From NCBI RefSeq assembly GCF_001428565.1, contig NZ_LMIA01000010.1:616800-680799 (forward strand): a stretch of 64,000 nt of DNA, in the 5' to 3' direction. Below are positions 1 to 7,241 of this stretch, one piece after another (positions within the stretch are counted from its first letter, which is position 1; every line of letters begins with the position of its first letter). This stretch comes from Nocardioides sp. Root190 (lineage in GTDB: Bacteria > Actinomycetota > Actinomycetes > Propionibacteriales > Nocardioidaceae). Below the pieces are notes generated by a model. It did not search any database and was not told where the DNA came from. It was given only the letters and a program-made list of their open reading frames with translations. The position numbers and the translations under genes are program-made.

Positions 1-118
1 GGTGACCCGGTGCCGGAACCAGCCACTCCCCATCCACAACGGGCCCTGGGGCGGGCGCTTTCCACAGCCCTGTTCGTTGGTGCCCCTTTCAGTCGGACCC
101 CTCTGGTCCAATACTCGT

Positions 119-1516
119 ATGAACACGCGGGTGCTCGAGCACATGTCCAGGACCGAGGTCCTGGACTACGCCGAGTCCGAGCACGCCCACCGCTTGCAGG
201 CCGAGCGCAACCTCGTGGCGGCCGCGTACCAGTGGGCTCTGTTGCACCACCCCGACAGGTCGGCGTCGGTGTCGAAACGAGCCCGCGACCGCTCAATGCC
301 GGCAGGCGCGGTCGGGACACCGCTGATCACCGAGTACGCCGCCTCAGCGTTCGCAGCCCGGATCCAGACCTCTCCGTACGGGGCGAAGAAGCTGATCGCG
401 GACGCCGTCGACATCCACCACCGCCTCCCCAGGCTGGCTGCGGGGTTGAAGGCAGGGACCACCCGTGCCGGGCACTCCCGCCGCGTCGCCGAGGCGACCC
501 GGGAACTCACCGAGTCCCAAGCAGCGTGGGTCGACGCCGAGGTCCACGAGATCGCCGACGGCAGGCTCGCGTGGATGCGGTTCCTCGCGGTCCTGGACGG
601 CAAGGTCGCCGCCGCGTCCCCCGAGCTCGCACAGACCAAAGAGCGTGCCGCGGCGTTGGAGCGTGGGATCCGGATGACCCGAATCAACAAGCACGGTGTC
701 GCGACCCTCACCATCCGCGACCACATCACGACCCTGATGGCCACCGACATCGCCATCACCGCAGTCGCCAAGTCGTTGGAAGACACGATGCCCGAGGTTG
801 ATCTGCGTGACCGCAAGCTCGCCGCGTTCGCGATGCTCACCAACCCCGAAGCCCACCTCGACCTCGCAGTCGGACCCATCAAGCCCAAGGTCAGGATCGA
901 CCTGCACCTGACACCCGACTCCGAGATTGCCCGCATGGAGGACCACGGACCCGTCACCATCGCCTGGGCGAGGCAGATGATCGCCCACGTCGCCGGGCAG
1001 GTCACCGTCCTTCCGGTGGTCAACCTCGCCAACCAGGCACCCGTGGATGCCTACGAGATCCCCAACGCGATGCGACAAGCAGTCCACCTGATCCACGGCG
1101 GCGACATCTTCCCCTACGCACCGAACACCGGCCGCCGGGTCGACCTCGACCACAACATCCCCTACTCCGAAGGCGGGAAGACCGAAGCCGGGAACCTCGG
1201 ACCGATGACACGGACCCACCACCGGATCAAGACCCATGCCGGGTGGGAGTGTCGACAACCCTTCCCCGGGATCATCCTCTGGCGAGATCCCCACGGGGCC
1301 CACTACCTGGTCGATGGTGGGAGTGTCGACAACCCTTCCCCGGGATCATCCTCTGGCGAGATCCCCACGGGGCCCACTACCTGGTCGATGCGACCGGAAC
1401 CCGCAAGCTCACGAAACCCCGCGAGCGGCCACGACCACGCCCCGACATCTACTTCAACACCGAGCTCACCCTCGACGACGCCGCCTGACACGTCCGCCTG
1501 TCACCGCGCCGACTGA
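119..1516 (+). CDS. DUF222/HNH endonuclease family protein with frameshifted C-terminus
   Basis: Protein of 465 aa from ATG 119. The frame is open upstream, but the family-like N-terminus (MNTRVLEHMSRTEVLD) begins here. Residues ~1-330 form the helical DUF222 region of multicopy actinobacterial HNH proteins. Residues ~340-385 carry the HNH site (DLDHNIPYSEGG with H345, then GNLGP and THHRIKTHAGW). A perfect 74-bp tandem duplication follows directly. Because 74 is not a multiple of three, the last 32 native residues (ending NTELTLDDAA, still encoded in another frame up to 1488) are replaced by 66 low-complexity residues rich in Pro, Ser and Thr. Without the duplication the protein would be 431 aa. 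The nuclease core is intact, so activity may survive. The cellular role of this family is not established. Confidence 0.85.
   Translation: MNTRVLEHMSRTEVLDYAESEHAHRLQAERNLVAAAYQWALLHHPDRSASVSKRARDRSMPAGAVGTPLITEYAASAFAARIQTSPYGAKKLIADAVDIHHRLPRLAAGLKAGTTRAGHSRRVAEATRELTESQAAWVDAEVHEIADGRLAWMRFLAVLDGKVAAASPELAQTKERAAALERGIRMTRINKHGVATLTIRDHITTLMATDIAITAVAKSLEDTMPEVDLRDRKLAAFAMLTNPEAHLDLAVGPIKPKVRIDLHLTPDSEIARMEDHGPVTIAWARQMIAHVAGQVTVLPVVNLANQAPVDAYEIPNAMRQAVHLIHGGDIFPYAPNTGRRVDLDHNIPYSEGGKTEAGNLGPMTRTHHRIKTHAGWECRQPFPGIILWRDPHGAHYLVDGGSVDNPSPGSSSGEIPTGPTTWSMRPEPASSRNPASGHDHAPTSTSTPSSPSTTPPDTSACHRAD
1243..1390. repeat. Perfect 74-bp tandem duplication inside the HNH gene
   Basis: Copy 1 is 1243-1316 and copy 2 is 1317-1390. 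They are identical base for base, begin GTGGGAGTGTCGACAACC and end CTACCTGGTCGATG. The unit spans the codons just after the HNH motif and shifts the reading frame. Identity of the copies suggests a recent slippage or recombination event, possibly a phase-variable one. An assembly error is the alternative. Confidence 0.95.
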
Positions 1517-1528
1517 GAGGATCCTCGC

Positions 1529-2080
1529 GTGCGCCTCCTTCTCTCCGTTCTCGTCGCAACTGTCAGCGCGATCACCTCCGCTTGCACGACGACGAGCGAC
1601 GACAGCGGTCTCGAGACCGATCCCCTGGTGCGCCCCGAGCGGTTCACCATCGCGCCCGACGACTACCACGTGCCCTACGCCGGGACTGCCGAGGACGGCC
1701 GCAAGTTCTTCCTGAGCGACGAGCTCTTCGGGGAGGACCCCACGACCGGTGACATCGTCGGATTCGTGGGTCTGTACCTGTGGAACGCGGACGGCACCTT
1801 CGCCGAGGTCCGCGTCGACACGGTCGGAAGGGCCGAGGGGTTGCCGCCGGGGCAGGCGTCCAGCGCCGGCGCCGACGACCTGGTCGAGCGACGCCTCGGC
1901 GAGCTCGGCGACTACGAGATCGAACCGATCGTCGTGGAGCCGTTCACGACGACCGTGGACGGAGTGATCTTCGGGTGGAAGGTCGACAGCTACGACGACG
2001 GCACCTACTGGATCGGCATCCTGCCCGGTGACTTCATCGCCTACTACGCGCCTTGGGACGGCTTGGAGTACGACACCTGA
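1529..2080 (+). CDS. Predicted lipoprotein of unknown function
   Basis: Protein of 183 aa starting at GTG 1529, 12 bp after the stop of the HNH gene. The N-terminus is a lipoprotein signal: a short basic start, a hydrophobic stretch (LLLSVLVATVSAI) and lipobox ITSAC with the modified cysteine at residue 19. A Thr/Ser/Asp linker follows, then an acidic, Tyr/Trp-rich soluble domain with no motif I recognise. It should be anchored to the outer face of the membrane. Function unknown. Confidence 0.75.
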   Translation: MRLLLSVLVATVSAITSACTTTSDDSGLETDPLVRPERFTIAPDDYHVPYAGTAEDGRKFFLSDELFGEDPTTGDIVGFVGLYLWNADGTFAEVRVDTVGRAEGLPPGQASSAGADDLVERRLGELGDYEIEPIVVEPFTTTVDGVIFGWKVDSYDDGTYWIGILPGDFIAYYAPWDGLEYDT

Positions 2081-2120
2081 TGGGCATCCTCTCGATGAGC
2101 ACCACCGCGCCAGGTCGTCG

Positions 2121-2405
2121 CTAGACGGGACCTTCGGCTGACGGCGCCGCGCCATCCAGTGGATCCGCCGGCAGGTCCTCCGGCTTCACCTGGTCCATCG
2201 GCACCCACTGGTGCGCGCCACCCATGAACGTGTGCACGAAGCCGCACCGCACGCAGATCACCCCATCGGCGGACTTGTTGAGCCAGTCGAGGTCGAAGAA
2301 GGACATGCCGGTCGTGTTCATCTTGATCTCGCGCTGGGCGAAGACGTTGCCCTCGCAGACGTGGCAGGACAGGAACCGCTGCGCGGGGAGGATGTAGACG
2401 TGCAC
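2121..2405 (-). CDS. Small zinc-ribbon-like protein
   Basis: Protein of 94 aa with GTG start at 2405. Two CxxC knuckles are visible, CHVC near residue 14 and CVRC near residue 52, about 35 residues apart. That is the arrangement of a zinc ribbon. The C-terminus is Pro/Ala-rich and probably flexible. It starts 5 bp after the stop of the upstream membrane-protein gene, so the two are likely co-transcribed. No enzymatic motif is seen; a metal-binding adaptor or nucleic-acid role is a guess. Confidence 0.7.
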   Translation of the reverse strand: MHVYILPAQRFLSCHVCEGNVFAQREIKMNTTGMSFFDLDWLNKSADGVICVRCGFVHTFMGGAHQWVPMDQVKPEDLPADPLDGAAPSAEGPV

Positions 2406-2409
2406 AGGC

Positions 2410-2664
2410 CTAGCCCAGCAACCGCAGCAGCGTCATGAGGACCGGGAACAGGAAAGCCGCGAGCAGCACCCACGCGACGACCCGGTGGCCGAGCTTGGAG
2501 CTGTCCAGCGCACCGGCGAACTGCAGCATGGCGCCGTCGGGGACGTTGGGGCTCAGGCCCATCCGGCGGGCGTCGCCGGGCATGGCGGGATCGTGCTCCC
2601 AGGGCACCTCGCCGGGGGCGGCCTCGTCGGCCTCCCCGTCCTCCCACCGGTCGCGATCGTTCAC
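2410..2664 (-). CDS. Small single-span membrane protein
   Basis: Protein of 84 aa from GTG 2664. The first ~55 residues are acidic and soluble (MNDRDRWEDGEADEAAPGE). Residues ~60-82 form one hydrophobic segment ending in LLRLLG. It lies in a minus-strand run with the larger membrane protein upstream (18 bp gap) and the zinc-ribbon gene downstream. I do not recognise the family. Confidence 0.65.
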   Translation of the reverse strand: MNDRDRWEDGEADEAAPGEVPWEHDPAMPGDARRMGLSPNVPDGAMLQFAGALDSSKLGHRVVAWVLLAAFLFPVLMTLLRLLG

Positions 2665-2682
2665 GCCACGATGCTACGCCGG

Positions 2683-3273
2683 CTACTGCCAGCTCGGGGC
2701 CGGGACGACGCGACCGCGCCAGCGGCCGGCCAGCCCGGCGCCGATGAGCAGCGCCGCGACGAGCGGGAAGAGCACCGGAGGGCTGGAGAACCAGAAGTGG
2801 GACGAGGGCAGGTCGCGGGAGAACTTCGCGAAGCTCGCGAAGTCGGCCATGAACCACACCATCGGGACGACACCCCAGACCAGGCCGGCCAGGATCGGCC
2901 CGAGGCCGGAGAGCCGGGCCGACAGGGCGACCGTCATCAGGATCGCCGCACCCAGGAACATCAGCAGGATCTCGCCCACGGCGCCCGTCTGGTCGAAGTT
3001 CACGATCCGCTCGCGGAGGTACTCCCCCGAGCCGTAGTCGAAGACGAGCACCCCCACCGGAGCAGCGACGAGCGCGAACAGGACGCCCATGACGTGCCGC
3101 CCGATCATCGACTTGCGCACCACACGACCGCCGTCCGGGGCGGGCTGTCCCGACTGGCCGAACTGCCCGATCTGACCCGACTGGTCGTGCTGGTTCGACT
3201 GGTCGTACCTCGCGGCCTCGTCGGACCGGGTGGGCGGCGGAGGCGGGGAGTACGGCGATCCGAAGTCGGTCAT
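2683..3273 (-). CDS. Membrane protein with Pro/Gln-rich N-terminal tail
   Basis: Protein of 196 aa. I chose ATG 3273 (MTDFGSPYSPPPPP) over the longer open frame, which runs to 3546, because the extension would overlap the end of the helicase gene and is Arg-rich out-of-frame sequence. Residues 9-50 are a disordered cytosolic tail with a PPPPP run and short imperfect repeats of DQS/GQ. About four hydrophobic segments follow (near residues 60-80, 100-120, 125-145 and 170-190). Function unknown; this architecture is common in actinobacterial envelope proteins. Confidence 0.7.
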   Translation of the reverse strand: MTDFGSPYSPPPPPTRSDEAARYDQSNQHDQSGQIGQFGQSGQPAPDGGRVVRKSMIGRHVMGVLFALVAAPVGVLVFDYGSGEYLRERIVNFDQTGAVGEILLMFLGAAILMTVALSARLSGLGPILAGLVWGVVPMVWFMADFASFAKFSRDLPSSHFWFSSPPVLFPLVAALLIGAGLAGRWRGRVVPAPSWQ

Positions 3274-3311
3274 GGACGGATTCTGCCCTTCCCCGGACCC
3301 CGCCGAAACCC

Positions 3312-5552
3312 TCAGTTGATCGTCGTGAGCAGCTGCGTCGCCCGGGTGAGGACGACGTACAACGTGGCCCGTCCGGTCACCGACTCGTCCTCGATCTCCT
3401 GGGGACGCACCACAACGATCCCGTCGAACTCGAGGCCCTTGGTGTCCAGGCCGGTCAGCACCACGACGCGGTCCTCGCCTGAGGGGGCGACCGCGGAGTC
3501 GACGGCCGCGCGGGCGCCGGCGGCGTCCGCAGCGAGCTCGGGCCACGACGCGAGCCAGGCGTTCACCTCGGAGCGCCGGGCGACGGGGACCACGATGCCG
3601 ACGGTGCCGGACACGCGCCCGGCGAGGTCGAGCACGGCCTCACGGGTGGCGGACTCGAGGTCGGCGCCGGAGGCGAGGACGATCTCGCGCGGCTCCTCCC
3701 CGGTGCGGCGGACCGCTTCGGGCAGGTCGGCGCCGAGGCCCACCCGCTCGGCGTACGACGCGGCGTGGGCGTAGATCTCCGCGGAGTTGCGGTAGTTCGT
3801 CGACAGGTGGAACTCGTGGAGCTGCTTGCGCTCCAGGGCAGCCGCCCGCGCGGCAGCGGACTCCGCCGGGATCGGCCACGAGGACTGGGCCAGGTCGCCG
3901 ACGATGGTCCACGACGCCGTACGACCACGGCGCCCGACCATGCGCCACTGCATCGGGGTCAGGTCCTGCGCCTCGTCGATGAGGATGTGGGCGTAGCCGT
4001 CGTCCTCGATGCTGTGGGTGGGCGGCGTCCAGCCCCGGCCGGTGGCGTACTCGCGGTCGGAGCTGGTCAGCAGCTCCTGGATGTCGACCCCGCCCTCGAT
4101 CAGCGTCATCGGGTCGTCACGGTCGTCGTCGGCCTTCTGCGGCAGGTCGCCCAGGGCGTAGCGCAGCTCGTCGAGCAGGGGGACGTCCTCGATGGAGATC
4201 TGGCCGCTGATCGGACGGTTCGGGTCGAGCCCGGCCCACGACTTCACGACCAGGCGCTGCTCCTCGCCGGACAGCACACCGTCGGCGATCCGCGCGACGA
4301 GCTCGGGGTCGCGCAACCAGCACAGGACGGCGGAGGCGTCGAGCGGCGGCCACCAGCCCAGCGCGAAGTCGAGGAAGTCCTGACGCGAGAGCATCTCGTC
4401 GTTGAACTTCTCCCGGCCCTGCTCACGACCGCGCTCCCCCCGCACCTGGCGCCACAGGGCGTCGAGCAGGGCGTTGGAGACCCGCGGGAGCTGCTTGTTG
4501 CGCACCCCCTGGGACATCAGCTGGCGACGGATCTGTCCGAGTCGGCCGCGGTCGAGCAGCAGCCGGTCGTCACGGTAGAAGACGCGGTACTCCGTCGGGC
4601 TGCCCGGCACCTGCTGGCGCGCGAGCCGGCGCATGACCTCGGCCATCCGCTCCGAGCCCTTGACGTCGGCGACGGCCGGCTCGTCGTGGCGGGCGGTGCG
4701 GACATCGTTGACGACCTCGCCGAGGCTGCGGAGCGCGACCGCGGTCTCGCCGAGGGACGGCAGCACCCGCTCGATGTAGCGCATGAAGACGCCCGAGGGA
4801 CCCACGACGAGGACGCCGCCGCGCTCGTAGCGCTGGCGCTCGTTGTAGAGGAGGTACGCCGCGCGGTGCAGCGCGACGACCGTCTTGCCCGTCCCGGGGC
4901 CGCCGGAGATGCTCACGACGCCCTTGGAGGGCGCGCGGATCGCCTTGTCCTGCTCGGCCTGGATGGTGGCGACGATCGAGTGCATCGAGCGGTCGCGGGC
5001 ACGTGAGAGCTGCGCCATCAGCGCGCCCTCGCCGACGATCGGCAGGTCGCGGCCCTCGGCCTCGGCGGTCGCGAGCGCCTCGGCGTCGAGCAGCTCGTCC
5101 TCGACACCGATGACGGCAAGGGCCGTGCTGCGCAGCACCCGACGGCGGATCACGGACTGCGGCTCGGCCGCGGTCGCCTGGTAGAACACGGCTGCAGCCG
5201 GGGCCCGCCAGTCGATCAGCAGCGAGTCGCGGTCGTCGTCGCGCAGACCGATCCGGCCGACGTACCGCGGCTCGGAGTCGACGCTGGCGGCCATGTCGAG
5301 GCGCCCGAAGACGAGACCCTCGTGGGCCGCGTCCAGCTGCGCGATCCGCTTCGCCGCCTGGAACACCATCGCGTCGCGCTCGACCAAGCCGCCCTCGTGC
5401 CCGAGGTGCGCCCGCGAATGACCTTCCTTCGCCAGCTGCTGGGCGGCTTCACCCGCCACCTCCAGCTGTCGATAGACCCGGTCGACGAAGGCCTGTTCTG
5501 CCGCGACCTCGCGCTCCACCAGCTCGTCCACCACCGTGTGCGCCCCTGCCAT
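3312..5552 (-). CDS. helR: RNA polymerase-recycling UvrD-like helicase, HelD/HelR type
   Basis: Protein of 746 aa from ATG 5552. It has an N-terminal coiled-coil region (~1-80) and a superfamily-1 motor: Walker A GGPGTGKT near residues 216-223 and motif II DEAQDLTPMQW near 520. The HelD signature DWRAPAAAVFYQ lies between coiled coil and Walker A, and the C-terminal helicase motif VVVLTGLDTKGLEFDGIVV is clear. HelD proteins bind RNA polymerase and release it from stalled complexes or DNA; actinobacterial HelR members also displace rifamycins. Size and domain order fit. An upstream in-frame ATG at 5606 would add 18 residues rich in Arg and Ser, which I judged non-native. Regulation is not evident: I found no clean rifamycin-associated element upstream. 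Confidence 0.85.
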   Translation of the reverse strand: MAGAHTVVDELVEREVAAEQAFVDRVYRQLEVAGEAAQQLAKEGHSRAHLGHEGGLVERDAMVFQAAKRIAQLDAAHEGLVFGRLDMAASVDSEPRYVGRIGLRDDDRDSLLIDWRAPAAAVFYQATAAEPQSVIRRRVLRSTALAVIGVEDELLDAEALATAEAEGRDLPIVGEGALMAQLSRARDRSMHSIVATIQAEQDKAIRAPSKGVVSISGGPGTGKTVVALHRAAYLLYNERQRYERGGVLVVGPSGVFMRYIERVLPSLGETAVALRSLGEVVNDVRTARHDEPAVADVKGSERMAEVMRRLARQQVPGSPTEYRVFYRDDRLLLDRGRLGQIRRQLMSQGVRNKQLPRVSNALLDALWRQVRGERGREQGREKFNDEMLSRQDFLDFALGWWPPLDASAVLCWLRDPELVARIADGVLSGEEQRLVVKSWAGLDPNRPISGQISIEDVPLLDELRYALGDLPQKADDDRDDPMTLIEGGVDIQELLTSSDREYATGRGWTPPTHSIEDDGYAHILIDEAQDLTPMQWRMVGRRGRTASWTIVGDLAQSSWPIPAESAAARAAALERKQLHEFHLSTNYRNSAEIYAHAASYAERVGLGADLPEAVRRTGEEPREIVLASGADLESATREAVLDLAGRVSGTVGIVVPVARRSEVNAWLASWPELAADAAGARAAVDSAVAPSGEDRVVVLTGLDTKGLEFDGIVVVRPQEIEDESVTGRATLYVVLTRATQLLTTIN

Positions 5553-5670
5553 CCCCTGTTGTCCTGACACCGCCCGGCACGATCTCGAAGTCCGAGCGGC
5601 AAGCAATCAAGCCTACAGGTCCGGGGAGTGCTTCAATGGTGAGAGTCGACGCACAAGCCAGGGGGGGCAG

Positions 5671-6294
5671 ATGAGTACGACGCCAGTTTCATCGACGCGC
5701 AAACCGAACCGCCGAGGAGTGGCGGCCCGGGAGCAGCTGCTGTCCACAGCGTTGCGCCTGTTGAGCGACGGACGGCCAGAGGCCGTCTCCATCAACCTCG
5801 TGGCCAAGGAAGCCGGGCTCAGCTGGGGTTCGGTGCAGAACCTCTTCGGCGACTCCGACGGGTTCTGGTCGGCCGTCGTCGACCTGATGGTCGAGGCCGG
5901 CCCCGGCATGTGGGCCGAGCCGACGAGCGACACCGTCGCGGGACGGATCACCGAGCTGGTCACCCTCTACCGCGGCGTGCTGGAGTCCCCGCACGGCGTG
6001 GCCGTCGAGACCATCAGGTCCGGCCTGCCGCGCCCGCGCACCGTCCTGGCCGAGACGCACCCGAACACTGCGGCCTCGCTGGCGCACCTCGACACCCTGT
6101 GGGAGAAGGGTTTCAAGAAGTTCTTCGAGGGTCTCGAGCAGGAGCACGACGCCAAGCGGGCCCATGACGTCTCCGAGCTGCTGCCCAGCGCCATGCGCGG
6201 ACTGCGCCTGGACCAGGTCTTCGGGACGACGATCGACGTCGACCGCGCGCACCGGACCCTGGTGATCGCGCTGACGGCGTACCTCGAGGGCTAG
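5671..6294 (+). CDS. TetR/AcrR family transcriptional regulator
   Basis: Protein of 207 aa, ATG 5671 preceded by a run of seven G at 5661-5667 that can serve as ribosome binding site. The N-terminal HTH covers residues ~18-65 (AAREQLLSTALRLLSDG, then KEAGLSWGSVQNLFGDSDGF). The C-terminal ligand domain has no recognisable specificity. It is divergent from helR (118 bp between starts) and convergent with the F420 oxidoreductase gene: the palindrome CTAG at 6291-6294 supplies the stop codon of both. Target and ligand unknown. Confidence 0.8.
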   Translation: MSTTPVSSTRKPNRRGVAAREQLLSTALRLLSDGRPEAVSINLVAKEAGLSWGSVQNLFGDSDGFWSAVVDLMVEAGPGMWAEPTSDTVAGRITELVTLYRGVLESPHGVAVETIRSGLPRPRTVLAETHPNTAASLAHLDTLWEKGFKKFFEGLEQEHDAKRAHDVSELLPSAMRGLRLDQVFGTTIDVDRAHRTLVIALTAYLEG

Positions 6295-7196
6295 TTCGCG
6301 GGCTGGTCGGAGGGCTGTCCCGTCAGCGCCCGGACGGGATCGATCACCTCGGCGCCGTAGCGGGCGACGCCGGCGAGCTTCTCCTCCAGCGTGGCGTCGG
6401 GCCCGCAGTAGTACATCCACGGCATCGTCATGCACATCGTGACGCCGCCGAGCCGGGCGCGCTCGAAGTCCTCGGGACGGAAGGCGTCGGTGAGGGCCGG
6501 GACGACGTCGAAGGGCGCCTCGGGGTCGCGGCCGGCCTCGATCCGCATCGTGCGCAGCCGTGCGGCGATGTCGATCGCCTCGTCGACCGTGGCCATGTCG
6601 CCGACCCAGCCGTCGTTGCGGGCGGCCCTGCGCATCGCGACGTCGGACAGTCCGCCGACCCAGACCGGGATCGGGCCCGGCGGCTCGGGCTTCATCACGA
6701 GTCGCTCGCAGCTGTAGAACTCGCCGGCGAACTCGGTCCAGCCCGGCGACCACAGCGCCCGCATCAGGTCCAGGCCCTCGTCGGTACGACGACCCCGGGT
6801 CCCGAAGTCCGCCTCCAGCAGCTCGAACTCGTCGCGGCACCAGCCCACGCCCACGCCCAGCGAGACCCGGCCACCGGCCAGGGCGGCCGCCGTACCGATG
6901 GCCTTCGCGACGACGAACGGATTGCGCATCGCCGCGACGTAGATGGAGGTGAAGAACTCCAGGCGCGTGGTCACCTGCGCGAGCGCGCCCACCGTCACCC
7001 ACGGGTCGGGCCAGTCGACGTCGGGCTCCCAGCGGCGCTCACCGTTCGAGGTGTAGGGGTACGGCGTCGTGACGGTCTCCAGGTCGACGACGTGGTCGGC
7101 GACGCTGAGGGCCCGGAAGCCGGCCTCCTCGGCAGCACGCGCGAGCGGGACCAGCTGGTCGATCGGCTGGTAGGCAGTCACCATCGCAAAGTCCAC
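6291..7196 (-). CDS. LLM class F420-dependent oxidoreductase
   Basis: Protein of 301 aa, a luciferase-like TIM barrel of the TIGR03619-like type. Features include the N-terminal strand MDFAMVTAYQPIDQLVPLARAAEEAGF, SVADHV near residue 35, GRVSLGVGVGWCRDEF around 108-123 and PIPVWVGG near 175, all typical of F420-binding members. The first bases lie next to a KstR-like operator shared with the divergent flavoenzyme gene at 7242. Substrate unknown; the operator suggests lipid, sterol or acyl-CoA chemistry. Confidence 0.85.
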   Translation of the reverse strand: MDFAMVTAYQPIDQLVPLARAAEEAGFRALSVADHVVDLETVTTPYPYTSNGERRWEPDVDWPDPWVTVGALAQVTTRLEFFTSIYVAAMRNPFVVAKAIGTAAALAGGRVSLGVGVGWCRDEFELLEADFGTRGRRTDEGLDLMRALWSPGWTEFAGEFYSCERLVMKPEPPGPIPVWVGGLSDVAMRRAARNDGWVGDMATVDEAIDIAARLRTMRIEAGRDPEAPFDVVPALTDAFRPEDFERARLGGVTMCMTMPWMYYCGPDATLEEKLAGVARYGAEVIDPVRALTGQPSDQPAN

Positions 7197-7217
7197 GCCC
7201 GCACCCTAGTCAAGAAA

Positions 7218-7231
7218 TAGAACACGTTCTA
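7218..7231. promoter_or_regulatory. KstR-like palindromic operator
   Basis: TAGAACACGTTCTA: perfect 6-bp inverted arms (TAGAAC/GTTCTA) around AC, in the 45-bp gap between two divergent oxidoreductase genes. It fits TNNAACNNGTTNNA, the consensus I recall for KstR, the TetR-family repressor of sterol catabolism in mycobacteria and rhodococci. It could control both promoters. A related TetR regulator of acyl-CoA metabolism is also possible. Confidence 0.7.
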
Positions 7232-7241
7232 GGGTCGCGAC

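Noticed and set aside
119..1516. HNH gene as a pseudogene
   Set aside because: The duplication changes only the last 66 codons; the DUF222 region and HNH core remain in one open frame.
5553..5670. Rifamycin-associated element upstream of helR
   Set aside because: GGCAAGCAATCAAGCC looks suggestive but is a mirror repeat, not the inverted repeat the element requires.
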